Shown here piece by piece: positions 47,008 through 57,798 of a stretch of DNA of 64,000 bases. Origin of the DNA: Dipteris shenzhenensis (lineage: Eukaryota > Polypodiophyta > Polypodiopsida > Gleicheniales); assembly GCA_047967505.1 (NCBI GenBank), contig CM106541.1; one strand, written 5' to 3'. Each line of letters starts with the position of its first letter. Positions within the stretch are counted from its first letter, which is position 1. The position numbers were made by a program, and so were the translations under genes. The notes under the pieces are model-generated. The model ran no database searches, had not been told where the DNA came from, and saw only the letters and a list, made by a program, of their open reading frames with translations.

Positions 47008-47499
47008 TGTTGATGGTAGAAAGGTGACTGTGTGGGAGCCCCTTATTCTTGATGGGGCCTAGGGGCCCAGCAGCCCCCCTGGTGGGGGTTTGGGGAAGGG
47101 AGCCCCTGAGGCGACGGTATAGGGAATATTCCTTGAATATTCCATGGATGACTAGTCGGTTCCACCGACTAGGTTGACTGGTCGGCTCCACCGACTAGGT
47201 CGATTGGTCGGCTCCATCGACTATGTTGATCCGACTACCACCCTCATAGCTATAAAGAGGCAACCTCCCCAGTCCATTGTATCAAATCAATTTAGATCAA
47301 ATAAGATCTTCTAGCTAGTAGCTCTTCACCTAGTATTTATCTAGATCACCATCTAAGCTCCACTGTGGGAGCACACGGGTGGATGGAACCATCATCTGTA
47401 CTACATCAGTATTGAAGGAAAAGTTTGTTCCTCTCTAGTTTGCTGTGTACTCTAGATTCTTTGTTCAATTTCTGTTCCGCTGCGCTGTGTAATTTAACA
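47008..47499 (+). repeat. Copia F 5' LTR (492 bp)
   Basis: Starts TGTTGATGGTAGAAAGG, ends TGTAATTTAACA, and is followed directly by the primer site. It has a TATA-like CATAGCTATAAAGAGG (47245-47260) and three 26-bp hairpin units in its first part. No 3' LTR with this sequence was found in the window. Confidence 0.85.
47150..47227. repeat. Three 26-bp hairpin units in the copia F LTR
   Basis: Units at 47150-47175, 47176-47201 and 47202-47227 share GACTAGTCGGTTCCACCGAC plus TAGGTT. Each contains arms TAGTCGG and CCGACTA around a 5-base loop; unit 2 pairs almost fully, unit 3 less. They lie 20-95 bp upstream of the TATA-like box, where LTR enhancers usually sit. Confidence 0.85.
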
Positions 47500-47511
47500 T
47501 GGTATCAGAGC
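47500..47511 (+). promoter_or_regulatory. Copia F primer-binding site (initiator-Met tRNA)
   Basis: TGGTATCAGAGC directly after the LTR end ...TTTAACA, complementary to the 3' end of initiator Met tRNA. Confidence 0.92.
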
Positions 47512-47573
47512 TCAGACACCTCTAAGGATCGAAGAATAGAAGAGAGGCAAATGCTTTAACAGCATATGGAGTC

Positions 47574-49930
47574 ATGGCAACAGGAAGCAGCTCGAGTTCA
47601 GTAGCTGCTGCTGCACCAACAATCCAAGCATTGAGGATTCGCCCACCAGCCTTCACTGAAGGCAAGCTAGATGGTATGAACTACACTCTGTGGAAGTTTA
47701 AAATTACTGCTATTTTGAATTCATATGAGCTTCTAGAGATAGTACTGGGGACTAACCCAAAACCATAAGGAACCCCCGACCCAGCAAATCCAGGGAGTAT
47801 GCTACCTCCCAATCCCGACCTTCTACGAGCTTGGAAATGCAAGAATACAAATGCTCTATGTGACCTGGTTACTAGTACTACTTATAGTATTTTGACCTTG
47901 ATTCAGCATACATCTAAGGCAACTATGGCCTGGAACATATTGAAGAGTTAGTATGAGATGCGGAATCAGATAAGGATCTAGAAGCTGGAGAATCAACTCG
48001 CAAGAGAGAAGTTTAATGAAGGAGAGACAGCGGAGGTGTTCATAACCCAAATCAAAAATCTACATGACCAGATGGCTGGTGCTGGGATATAAAAGATTAG
48101 TGAAGAGCTAGCTCAGCGGTGTCTTTGGATATGTCCACCAAGGTTTGATGGATTGGTAAGAGCGCTTAAGACTCAGGTGAGACCCCAACCATTGTCATTT
48201 GAGGAGTTATGTGCTTTACTTATGGAGGAGGAATTGAGGCTTAAAGCTTGAGATGGAGGTGGCAATGAAGATGTTGCTTTCTCTGCCACTGCGAAAGGCA
48301 AAGGTGGCTCCTCCACCAAAGGTGAGTCCTCTACTAGTGCTAACAAAAAGAAGAAGGGCAACAAGAAGAAGTTTCACAGAGAATGCTTCTACTAAAAAAA
48401 GAAGGGCCATATGATTGCAAGTTCAAGAAGCTTCAACCACTGATTCATGGGTGTTGGATAGTGGTGCCTCTCGTCACATGACCTACAAGAAGGGTTTATA
48501 ATGTTCCATGCAGCCTCTATAGGAACCCATCACCATGACGGCTGGTAATAACACAAAATGCCTTGTTGAGGTACACGTATGGTTTCATTTGTTTTTGTGA
48601 ATGAAGATGTTTAGAAACTATCTAATGTGTTGTATGTTCCACAAATCAAGAGAAATTTGCTATCAGTTGCTTCCATAATTGACCTTGACCATGAGATGAG
48701 GTTCAACAAGACAGGAGCAAAAATTTTGGATAGTGCAGGAAATCTTGTTGGCACAGGAGTAAGGAGGAACAACCTGTATGAGCTAAGTACTCTTATAGCC
48801 ACCACTAGAGTGGGCACAAGCAGAATTTGGCATGAAATATTCGGCCACCAGATTTGTAGTGCTAAAGGAGATGCAGAAGCAAGGTATGGTTGCTCACTTA
48901 CCTGCAGTCACAGAATCTCAAAGAACCATGTGAAGCTTGCATGATGGGCAAGCAATAGAGAAAGGCATTCCCATAAGAAAGCAAGAATAGAGCAAATGCT
49001 CCTCTAGAGTTGGTGCATGTTGACTTGTGCAGTAAGATGCCTAGATAGGCATTGGGGTGATCTTCCTATTTTTTATTGATTGTCGATGACTATAGTAGGA
49101 AGATGTGGGTGTACTTTCTTCACAAAAAGGCTCAAGCTTTTGGTAAATTGAAAGAATGGCTATAGCTTGTTGAAAATGAAACAGGGAGAAAAGTGAAGAA
49201 AATTAGATCGGATGGTGGTGGTGAGTTTGTTTCTACAGAGTTTGGAGATTTTTGCAAGAGCAAAGGGATCAAGCGACAAATGATGACACCACATATGCCT
49301 CAGCAAAATTTGGTTGTTGAACGCCGAATGCGGACCACAGTGGAGATGGGGAGGTATATGTTGAAAGGTGCTAGACTTGCAAACCACTTTTGGGCTGAGG
49401 CGGTCAATACTGCGGTTTACATCCTTAATCACAGCTATACAAAGGCACTCAAAGGTAAAACACCACATGAGGCTTACAATGGTAAGAAGCCATCTATCTC
49501 CCACTTTAGAACGTTTGGGTGTGAATGCTATGTGCATGTACCAGGAAAAGAGAGAAACAAGCTACAACAAAAAAGCACCAAATGTATCTTCTTAGGCTAT
49601 TGTGATGAGAAGAAAGCCTATAAGTTGTATGACCAAGAGGCAAAGAAGATCATAGCAAGCCGCGATGTGGTGTTTAGGGAGCAGCCACATGCAGTATCAC
49701 AAAAAGGAAAAGAGAAAGTAGATCAGCCCATGGTTGATATGAATGCAGGTCATTCTTATGTGGATGGTGAATCCAGTGGCTCAGAACATAGCCTTAATGA
49801 TGAGTTGGGTATTCCTTCTGTTGTTACACCTGGAGTAAGGAAGACAAGGGATGTTTTGAGAGCACGTGGTAGTGAACCTATTTTGCGCAAGTCTACCAGA
49901 GTCAAGTATCCTATGGATAGGCTTAGAAGA
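47574..49930 (+). mobile_element. Ty1/copia element F, lacks RT-RNase H
   Basis: Gag starts at 47574 (MATGSSSSSVAAAAPTIQAL, DGMNYTLWKFKITAILNSYE) and is broken by several stops (first TAA at 47766). The zinc-knuckle region near 48380 is degraded (FHRECFY-stop-KKKGHMIA). Protease: SWVLDSGASRHM appears in a shifted frame near 48445-48485. GAG-pre-integrase: VLYVPQIKRNLLSVASIIDL. The integrase core 49193-49700 (KKIRSDGGGEFVSTEFGDF, VVERRMRTTVEM with the last Glu kept; CYVHVPGKERN; IFLGYCDEKKAYKLYD) ends in the linker RKSTRVKYPMDRL. No RT follows; beyond 49930 the sequence is non-coding. No 3' LTR. Confidence 0.88.
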
Positions 49931-51107
49931 GGTTTGGCGGGGGTCTCATTGTTGATGCTGGCATTTCTTGCTATCTTGCATACATGTTGGATGCGATTGC
50001 ACCCATATCATTGAGCTTGTAGATAATTAGTATGCAAGTCTGATATTTTTTAATATAGGAGATGACTGTGATGTTTGGCGGGGGGTCTCATTATGGAGGC
50101 TGCAGCCTCTTTTGCCAATTCATCTTGAGTTTTGGCATAGCTTGTTGTAGTGAATTCATTGCATACTTTGAGACTATGGAATGAAAGTATGTGATACTAT
50201 TATGCTATCTATTATGTGCCTATGCAAAATCATGTGAGTTCATGTGATGTGTCTAACTATATGCTTATTTGTGGGACTTAATAGGGAAACTAAGACTCAA
50301 AAATCCCTGGGAAAGACCTCCCTGTTAACTAGAATGTTGAGACGCTTAAGTGAAAGAGAAAGAGAGACAACATGAGAAGAAGGGGGCTACTACCCATCCA
50401 ATGCATAAAGTGGAGGAGCCCCATAATGGGAGCATCAAGTCCTAATCCATGACCTATATCCAGCAACTCCATAATCCTCTAAACAAGGGTGATATAAAGA
50501 TAAAGGTGGAGTCAAACGTCTATCTCCAACAGTCTCCCACCTCCTCAAATGTCCACATGCACAAGTGGGCTATCCTCATAAATGCAAGGATACTCCTCCA
50601 ATGTGAATATACCACCCCAATGTGGCTACCTCAACCCTCCTCCAACTCTATGCCTAACTAATGGGTTCAAGGCGTATACCGGTGCAGCTGCACCTAGACG
50701 CTAGTTGGATCTGTCGACTAAGGACGGATTCCACCGTGTTATCGGGGATGGACCTATCGAGGTCGGGTAAGCACTGGACCGGTAACACTTGGCACGCCCA
50801 AGGAAATAGATGCAATCTGAGAACCACGTAGGCCTGAGAGAAGTCAGAGGAGACAGGAGGTACTAGGGGGATACATCATTTTAGGACTAACTGCCAAGGT
50901 TGAGAACCCCAAAGTGAATGTGGTAAAAGGAATTACCGGTGGACGAGAATCCTAACTAAGGAAGACTTGGTTTCCCAAATCTTCATTTTTTTCGGGTATG
51001 GCTTGTGTGTTGATGTAGTAGTGCTTCAATCGGCTCCCATTTACTGTTGTGTTGAATTGGGCTCCGTCCAATGTTTCTAGCAACATAGCTTCAATGGGAT
51101 TCATCTT
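49931..51107. other. Unassigned DNA with a duplicated purine-rich phrase
   Basis: TTTGGCGGGGGTCTCATT (49934) recurs as TTTGGCGGGGGGTCTCATTA (50078), 144 bp downstream. Both look like polypurine tracts next to possible LTR starts, but no LTR body could be matched. No gene is seen up to the gypsy G fragment. Confidence 0.4.
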
Positions 51108-51785
51108 TCATACTCGGTAGGGTCCTTGACCTAGATACTTCAGTTTTCCCTTGTGTACTTTGGCATTGTATAACATGACTAAGTCGCCTTCCTTGATGTC
51201 TTTAGGTTTCAGATTTCTATCAAACCATGCCTTTCTTCTATGTTTTTCTGTTTTCATGGCATGGTAGGTGACTAATCTTGCCTGTGTATGCTTCTCCAAC
51301 TGATAGAGCCTTTTTTTCAAGGATTCCTAGTCTCCTATGCATTCCTGTACTGCGATGCGTAGACTTTATATTACAAATTCAAGTGGGACCATAGCTTCAA
51401 GGCCGTACACCAATTGAAAAGGTGTGTTCCTTATACTGACCTTGAATGTGGTTATGTATGCCCACAAGGCAGCATTCAGTTTCTTTGCCCAATCAAAACG
51501 ATGTGGTTCTACTACCTTGGTGAGGATAATGCATATGATTTTGTTGGTGGATTCTGCGAGTCTGTTCCCTTGGGGGTAGTAGGGTGTGCTTTTTTTATGG
51601 GTTACCATGAAGCGAGATAAGAGTTCTTGGATTACCTCATTGACAAAATGTGTGCCTCTATCCAACATAATATCAATGGGGCAGCCAAATTGGGTGTTCA
51701 CATTTTCGTATAAGAATCTTGTTGTGCTTCTGGCATTTGCCTTTTTGAATGCTTTAGCTTCAGCCCATTTACTATAGGGGACATT
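51108..51785 (-). mobile_element. Ty3/gypsy fragment G, integrase core to C-terminus
   Basis: Minus strand: KWAEAKAFKKAN at the right edge, then NTQFGCPIDIMLDRGTHFVN (catalytic Asp region), STPYYPQGNRLAESTNKIIC (NG-AE-TN; Gly changed to Arg, Glu kept), and LVYGLEAMVPLEFVI. After a stop at ~51340 the C-terminal block is LVTYHAMKTEKHRRKAWFDR and DLVMLYNAKVHKGKLKYLG. The match ends abruptly at about 51785, seven bases before the start codon of the next gene. Confidence 0.82.
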
Positions 51786-52116
51786 TTACAAATGAGATCA
51801 TTTGCAAATAAGACTATAGTAGAAGGTGAAGTATTGGGATTTGAACAAGTGGAGCAATGGTCATTTGCATAGATGACGATTCTAAAAGTCATTGATGATG
51901 GTATGGTTGATAACATAACATCCTTATGTGATCCCTACTATGAGGTAGGCAAGAATATGAGATGGAGCATGCAATTTTTAAACATGAGAAAGAGGCACGT
52001 GGTTTTCAATGATAAAGACAAGGTATACTACAATATCAAAGGACCTAAAAAGTGTGCCCATGTGCCAGGCTCTATCACTTCAAATGTGGATGATTTCAAT
52101 ATACCCAATTATAGAA

Positions 52117-52365
52117 GTGACATCTTATCTGGAGTGGATGAGTTGATTGGTTCTGAGAAACAAAATGATTTTAGAAGCGAAGCCTTATCTGGGGTGGATG
52201 AATTCTTGCACAGTGAGAAGGGCAAAGGTTTCAATAGCGATGTCTTGTCAAGTGTGGATGAGTTCATGCATATTAACAAACCTAGTGTCAATCAAGCTTG
52301 TGGATTTGTGAAAGCCATGCAAGATGTCCCAATGAGTGATGTTCTCTCAGGAGTGGAAGAGTTTC
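52117..52365 (+). repeat. Four ~20-residue protein repeats (SD-LSGVDEF)
   Basis: Copies start near 52117, 52177, 52237 and 52335; the first three are exactly 60 bp apart. Each encodes S-(D/E)-x-LS(G/S)V(D/E)E(F/L) followed in two copies by -SEK-. Substitutions between copies are partly synonymous, so the repeat was once translated and selected. It sits in the N-terminal part of the GHTH-DIDQ-type gene. Confidence 0.8.
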
Positions 52366-52726
52366 AAGGTTCTCAATACTCTCGTAGAATATTGAATTCA
52401 TTGAATGATCCTAAGAGTATGTTAAAAGCGAGGATGAGATCAACAGAGGATTATTCAATATTTAACTTTGATTGTGATATAGACAAGGATGCAATGACCA
52501 ATCATGGATGCTTGGTTACAAACAAATGTGAGAAGAAGAAGTGCATAAATACAGATAACAACGTGCACGAGGAACGAAAACGGTCATACATATGCATGAA
52601 GAGAAAGTGAATCCAGGCAGATCCACAAAAGCAACCAAAGAGGAAGAGAGTAATGAAGGAGGAGAACATGTTAAATGCATTGGGATATCTATGTTGCAAG
52701 CGAAGATGTATGCGCTTCATTGATCT

Positions 52727-52972
52727 CTGGGGGGGTCACTCATCATATGTAGCCCTATCACGTGAGTTCAACAGAAGGATTTTTTTTATTTCTAAAATTT
52801 ACAGAAATAAATATACATAAGGGACTATTTAAAATAGGTTTGGAAAAAATTTACAGATTTGTATAGAAAAGGGGTACATTTTATTAATGAAAATTTTTAC
52901 AGATAAGGGACTTTAAATATAGGCCTTGAACGCACGTGATATAGAGGGTTTATACATAGTGACCCCCCTGAG
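52727..52972 (+). mobile_element. MITE copy 1 (246 bp)
   Basis: Ends CTGGGGGGGTCACT ... AGTGACCCCCCTGAG form terminal inverted repeats. The flanks ATTGATCT at 52719-52726 and 52973-52980 are an exact 8-bp direct repeat. No coding capacity. The 8-bp duplication suggests the hAT superfamily. It sits inside a codon run of the GHTH-DIDQ gene, repeating the residues Ile-Asp-Leu on both sides. Confidence 0.9.
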
Positions 52973-54956
52973 ATTGATCTTGCAGACATTAGGGAATGTA
53001 GAGGACACATGTGGCAAAGAAGAGGAAGCGAAAGAAATGAATACCTTCTCACAAGTCTCTCTAGCTTTCTTCAGAATGGCAATAAAAGGCTAAGTTCAAG
53101 ACAAAAGGTAAAACCTCTCGTAAATGGAAAAAGGATTTGCAATAAGGCATATCGCAATATTACTAGATTATCCCATGGTACATATTGGGATTTAGTTAGC
53201 AAGGCAAAGGGCGGCAATAAATTTGGCATCCACGATAATAGAGGAAGGTCCAAATCAAGAATCTCAACTATCAGGGCAGCAGCAATTCTGCAAGACTTCA
53301 TACATGAAAATGCTTTACCTCAACCCCATATATCTACCAAACTCCCTAACGGTGACGCGATCACTGAAATGCACCTTCCAATGGGCTTGACAAAGCTCGA
53401 AGTATTTGACTCTATTGCAGAAAAGCAAAGGCAAAGAGGGGATGCCGTAGCTTCTTCTCATACTTTGTATACTCTTTGGAAGAAAAACTTTGGATATCTT
53501 AAAATCCCAAGGAGGCAAAAAATGTCAAAGTGCAATGTCTGTGATGATTTAAAGCGAGTGATTGAGAGTGCAACATGTCCAAATCAAAGGGAATTATACA
53601 AAAAAAGCCAAAAATCTCATCATGACCTTATTCGACATTCCTGACAAAAATATGCATTTTGGAAGGAGCAAGCTATTTCGCATCCTGATGACTACATGTG
53701 CCTTATTGTAGATGGCATGGATCAGAATACAACAACATTGCCTCGTTTTGTTGCCACTCCACCTAAATTATAAGGAAAGCACTTTCTAAAGACACATCTA
53801 TGTGGAGTGTTATTGCATGGAATTAAGTTCTTTGCAGATATATGGATTGATTCCTTGCATCTACATGATAGCAATCAAGTTGTAACATCTATTATGAAGG
53901 CAATTCACAATGTACATGCAGAAAAAGGTCACCTACCACCGACTTTGAGAATACAAGCTGATAATTGCTGGCGAGAAAATAAGAATGTACTCATGTTTGC
54001 ATTCTGCTCCATGCTAGTTGCTCATCGAATCTTCAATGAGGTCGAATGTGGATTTTTGTATGTTGGGCATACACATTAGGATATCGATCAGGTTTTTAGC
54101 ACAGTCTCAAGGGAGCTTAAATGCAAGGATGTGGAGACAATAGATGACTTGGTAAGAAGATGTGGCAGGCAAGTTGGTGATCGTAAGGAAAGTATAGTAT
54201 GTGAGAGGCTCGAACGAATGTATGATTGGAAGAGCTTCACTCTACCTTTCATACAAACGGGTGGTGATGCATTGACAGGTCATACCAATCCACACTACTT
54301 TCATTTTTTTTTAAAAGATGAAAAACCTGTAATGCAATGGCAACAATATTCTCATGATACAAAATGGGAACCTGAAGAACCTTACAGTCTCTTAACTTCA
54401 ATTCCCAGCAAGGAAAGGTATCCAACATGGGCTCCTATACAAGAATTCAATGAGAGGTCTAACTATGAAATAGAAGGATTAAAAGCATTTATTACATACA
54501 AAGAGGAAATGCTCTGGAGATATCCTGATTTGAAGCCTACTTAGAGAGAACACATTACCACTGTAATTAACAAGACATGAAATTTAATAAAGGACCTTGA
54601 GAGAATGCGAGTCTCAAAGGATGTCAAGGAAGAATGCAATATGTTTTGGCCAAATGTTCATAACGATTTGCGCCCAGCTCCAGTCTTTGAAAATGAATTT
54701 GTGTCATTACTCCCACGTCCATATTGTGGACTGAAGAAGAGAGAGTTTATGCCACAAGTAGATATAGAGGTCGATTGTTTTGTTGTGGTTTGGCCATTGG
54801 ATGATGAATATGAGAATGTGAAGTTTTGGGTTGCAAAAGTAGTTGATGTGCCTTTGAGATGACCAAGGGAGAGCTACAACATTACAGCGGTATGGTATGA
54901 GCTAAAGGGCAGGAAGGAGAATATGGATAACAACACATTGTATACTAATTGTATAA

Positions 54957-55203
54957 CTCGGGGGGGTCACTATGTCTAAACCCTCTATATCACGTGCGTT
55001 CGAGGCCTATATTTAAAATCCCTTATCTGTAAATTTTTTCATTGATAAAATATACCCCTTTTCCATACAAATCTGTAAATTTTTTCCAAAACTATTTTAA
55101 ATAGTCCCTTATGTATATTTATTTCTGTAAATTTTAGGAATAAAAAATATCCTTCTGTTGAACTCACGTGATAGGGTTACATATGAGGAGTGACCCCCCC
55201 GAG
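54957..55203 (-). mobile_element. MITE copy 2 (247 bp), inverted relative to copy 1
   Basis: Its reverse complement aligns with copy 1 end to end with about 15 differences counted by eye. Ends are CTCGGGGGGGTCACT and AGTGACCCCCCCGAG, and the flanking 8-bp duplication is TTGTATAA (54949-54956 and 55204-55211). It also contains CACGTG words near both ends. Inserted in the 3' part of the same gene. Confidence 0.92.
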
Positions 55204-55557
55204 TTGTATAATGAAGGAGTGGGTCCCAAATGATGAAGCGGTCTCTCAAGTTTTGACGGAGACAATCATAGTGTCTTGGCATTCAAGGGCAAAGAAATCA
55301 AAGAAGCGCATGGGATATGAGGTAGAAGGAAAAATAAAAATACCACAGCAAACTATTTTGCATATACACGAATTTTTAAGGATGCTCGCCATGGAGGAAG
55401 TAGAAGGAGACAACGCAAATGAAGAATGTCCATGATTAAAGCTTTGTATTGAAGTCCATTGAAGGATTTTATTTGGGTACTAGGCAAGAAGCCAATCCAA
55501 GACAATTATAATCAGAGTCATAACTTCCTATGTCAAATGAGAGTCAAAATATGCACT

Positions 55558-55965
55558 GGATGTCACCCAAGGGTCAAGGCTTGCCAAGACAATAGGGACT
55601 TAATGTAGATGGCACCTGGCAAGGGACTATCACAGTGAGCAATAAGACAATGGGGAGTCAATGCACCCAAGAGGCAAGGCTTGGCAAGATAACTTGTGGG
55701 AGTTAATGCAGATGGCACCTGTATTTTGTACTGGATGTCACCCAAGGGTCAAGGCTTGGCAAGACAATAGGGAGTTAATGCAGATGGCACCTGGCAAGGG
55801 ACTATCGCATTGAGCAATAAGACAATGGGGAGTCAATGCACCCAAGGGGCAAGGCTTGGCAAGACAAGTGGGAGTCAAATTATGCAGATGGCACCTGGCA
55901 AGGGACTGTCATGACATTGAGCAATAAGACAATGGGGAGTCAAATTATGCAGATGGCACGAATTG
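55558..55965. repeat. Minisatellite with ~175-bp higher-order unit
   Basis: CACCCAAGGG(T)CAAGGCTTG(G/C)CAAGA starts at 55564, 55667, 55739 and 55848, each followed by a variable spacer and GCAGATGGCACCTGGCAAGGG or GAGCAATAAGACAATGGGGAG. GGATGTCACCCAAGGGTCAAGG occurs at 55558 and 55733, giving a 175-bp higher-order period. It directly follows the GHTH-DIDQ-type gene. Confidence 0.8.
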
Positions 55966-56560
55966 AGGCTCTTTAAGAGCAACAATTTAAATTGTAAACA
56001 TATGTTCAATCTATATCATTTTGGATATAAAGACTCTACCTGAGAGCAATGTCTCTCAATGTAATCATTATATAATAATAGCTATAATTGCTATTATACC
56101 TCTTTGGTTCAATACAAAACTTGGGTCTTATGGCATCATGTCTTTTTTCTATTTATTAAAAGTTTTAAAAATTTTGTGCATATTGCGAGTGACAATGTTA
56201 TTTTCATGAAATAGTTAAGTCTCCTTTCATGGATTTATAAATTTATCAAGTCAAGGAAAAACGTAAAGGAAAAATATTAAAAATAATTAAATTAAGCAAT
56301 AACTTAGATATAGCTAGAATTTTTAATAAAGGATTATTTCAAATTCTTGCATGCTGGTGCAAAAGTATAGATTGAAAAAACAATATTTTTATGTGAATAT
56401 GATAGTGCCACAAAGTGAACTTTTGATTTGGGAAGAATATTTTTAGAAAGTAAAATTTTGATTTGGGAAGGATATTTTCACAAAGTAAAGTTTTCATTTG
56501 GGAAGGATTTTTTGGCTTCGTCCAAAAACAACACAAAAAGTCCAAAATTAATGAAATAGG
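55966..56560. other. AT-rich DNA without a gene
   Basis: Only short frames. GTGAA-TTTTGATTTGGGAAGGATATTTTCACAAAGTAAA-type phrases repeat two to three times between 56412 and 56510. Confidence 0.4.
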
Positions 56561-56564
56561 TGTT

Positions 56565-56574
56565 TCTCTTTCTT

Positions 56575-56624
<50 letters not shown>

Positions 56625-56675
56625 TCCCCCTCTCTCTCACACACACACACACACACTCTCTCTCTCTCATTCTCT

Positions 56676-56745
<70 letters not shown>

Positions 56746-56757
56746 TCTCTCCCCACC

Positions 56758-56813
<56 letters not shown>

Positions 56814-56870
56814 CTCTCCCCCCTCTCTCTCTCTAACTCCCACCCCTCTCTGCTCTCCCTCTCCCCTCAC
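56565..56870. repeat. CT microsatellite with AC and C tracts
   Basis: Compound tract of (CT)n runs interrupted by a short (AC)n at 56639-56656 and C runs. Long Ser/Leu or Arg/Glu frames on the two strands are by-products of the repeat. Confidence 0.95.
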
Positions 56871-56879
56871 CCCCTCACC

Positions 56880-57327
56880 CCTTTTTGCTTGACTTGTAGC
56901 GGTGTCGAGTAGTGCCACACCGCAGTGGCGCTGCCCGTTGCCCCACCTTCCTCTCCTCTCACCCCGCCCGCCACCCCCACTCGTCGCCTGGTGGTGACCC
57001 GTAGTGGCACCGCCCGCCGCCCCGCCCCCCCTCTCCTCTCATCCCCTACCCTCACCCCTTGCCCCTCTCCCCACCCCGTGCCCCCCTCTTTGCCCCCCTT
57101 CTCCTTGCACCCCACCCTCCACCCCCACCCGTTGCCCCTCTGTCACCCGACGGCAAGCCGTAGTGGCATCGTGCAGTGCCGCCCTGCCCCTCCCCCTCTC
57201 CTCTCACCCCCTGCCCTCAGCCCCTCTCCTCTTACCCCTTGCTTTCACCCCCGGCCCGCCGCCCCGCTCCCCTCTCCTCTCCCCCCTCGCCCCCTCCCCT
57301 CTCACCCTCTCCCCCCCTCCCCCTTGT
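56880..57327. repeat. C-rich low-complexity repeat with GTAGTGGCA(T/C)CG phrase
   Basis: The phrase CCGTAGTGGCACCG or variants (CACCGCAGTGGCGCTG, CCGTAGTGGCATCG) recurs near 56922, 56999 and 57159. Between them lie stretches of CCCCTCTCCTCTCACCCC. GC content is far above the surroundings. It replaces the upstream leader expected from the comparison of gypsy B with E. Confidence 0.75.
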
Positions 57328-57798
57328 TCACACATGGAAACATCACACTATAGGGTATTTTTCCAGCCCATTTTCCAGCCCATTGCACACCATTTTGGCA
57401 TCCCTAGCACATGTTCATTCGTGCCCCCGTGTGGGCCTCATTTCACACAAATTCGCTCATATTTTCACGTCATGACCTCCGATTAACAATCCATATACAC
57501 CGGCACATTTCCCTACATATGTAGGACAATCTTAGACATTATTTACATGATGGTCCATACACACACTAACACCACTCTAACCCTCCCAACAACACTACAT
57601 CCACATCCGCACTTGTGGCAGAGACACCCTTGGCAAATCTCGCCCAATCTGCATGCAGCTACATTTCGACCAATGCCTTCGTTCCAACGCTCACCAAATC
57701 CACATATAACCCCGCTGCAACAACCACCCCCTCTAGACCTCTACCCCGAATCGCCCCCTGAGATTCAACCTCTCCCTTTAACTCCTTCATGCCCCAAC

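Larger units (their letters stand above)
51792..55435 (+). pseudogene. Transposon-like gene (GHTH-DIDQ family) split by two MITEs
   Basis: Proposed start ATG 51792 (MRSFANKTIVEGEVLGFEQV). After leaving out MITE 1 and MITE 2, each with one 8-bp duplication (254 and 255 bp), everything from 51792 to 55435 is in one reading phase, about 1044 residues, with no frameshift. It has eight nonsense codons: 51870, 52608, 53642, 53771, 54077, 54542, 54578 and 54860. The N-terminal part has four copies of (S)D-LSGVDEF from 52117. The core has CLIVDGMDQNTTTLPRF, LRIQADNCWRENKN and GHTH-stop-DIDQVFS. These match, from memory, an uncharacterised domain that I believe is DUF7869, widespread in plants and animals. 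The spaced acidic residues suggest an RNase-H-like transposase or derivative (inference). Six or seven of the stops fit C-to-T change. No ends of a parent transposon were found. Confidence 0.75.

Noticed and set aside
47500-47520. tRNA gene at TGGTATCAGAGC
   Set aside because: Only the 3'-end complement is present; it is a retrotransposon primer-binding site, as at 24407-24418.
52727-55203. A 2.5-kb transposon with 240-bp terminal inverted repeats carrying the GHTH-DIDQ-type gene
   Set aside because: Each ~246-bp repeat has its own TIRs and its own 8-bp duplication, and coding sequence in the same phase continues outside both repeats.
56339-56912. Long Arg/Glu (minus) and Ser/Leu (plus) open frames of up to 157 codons
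   Set aside because: They are translations of a CT/AG and AC microsatellite; no non-repetitive coding sequence.
56867-57486. Proline-rich open frames of 140-160 codons on the plus strand and a Gly/Arg-rich one on the minus strand
   Set aside because: They arise from C-rich low-complexity repeats and stay open in several phases at once, as expected of stop-poor DNA.
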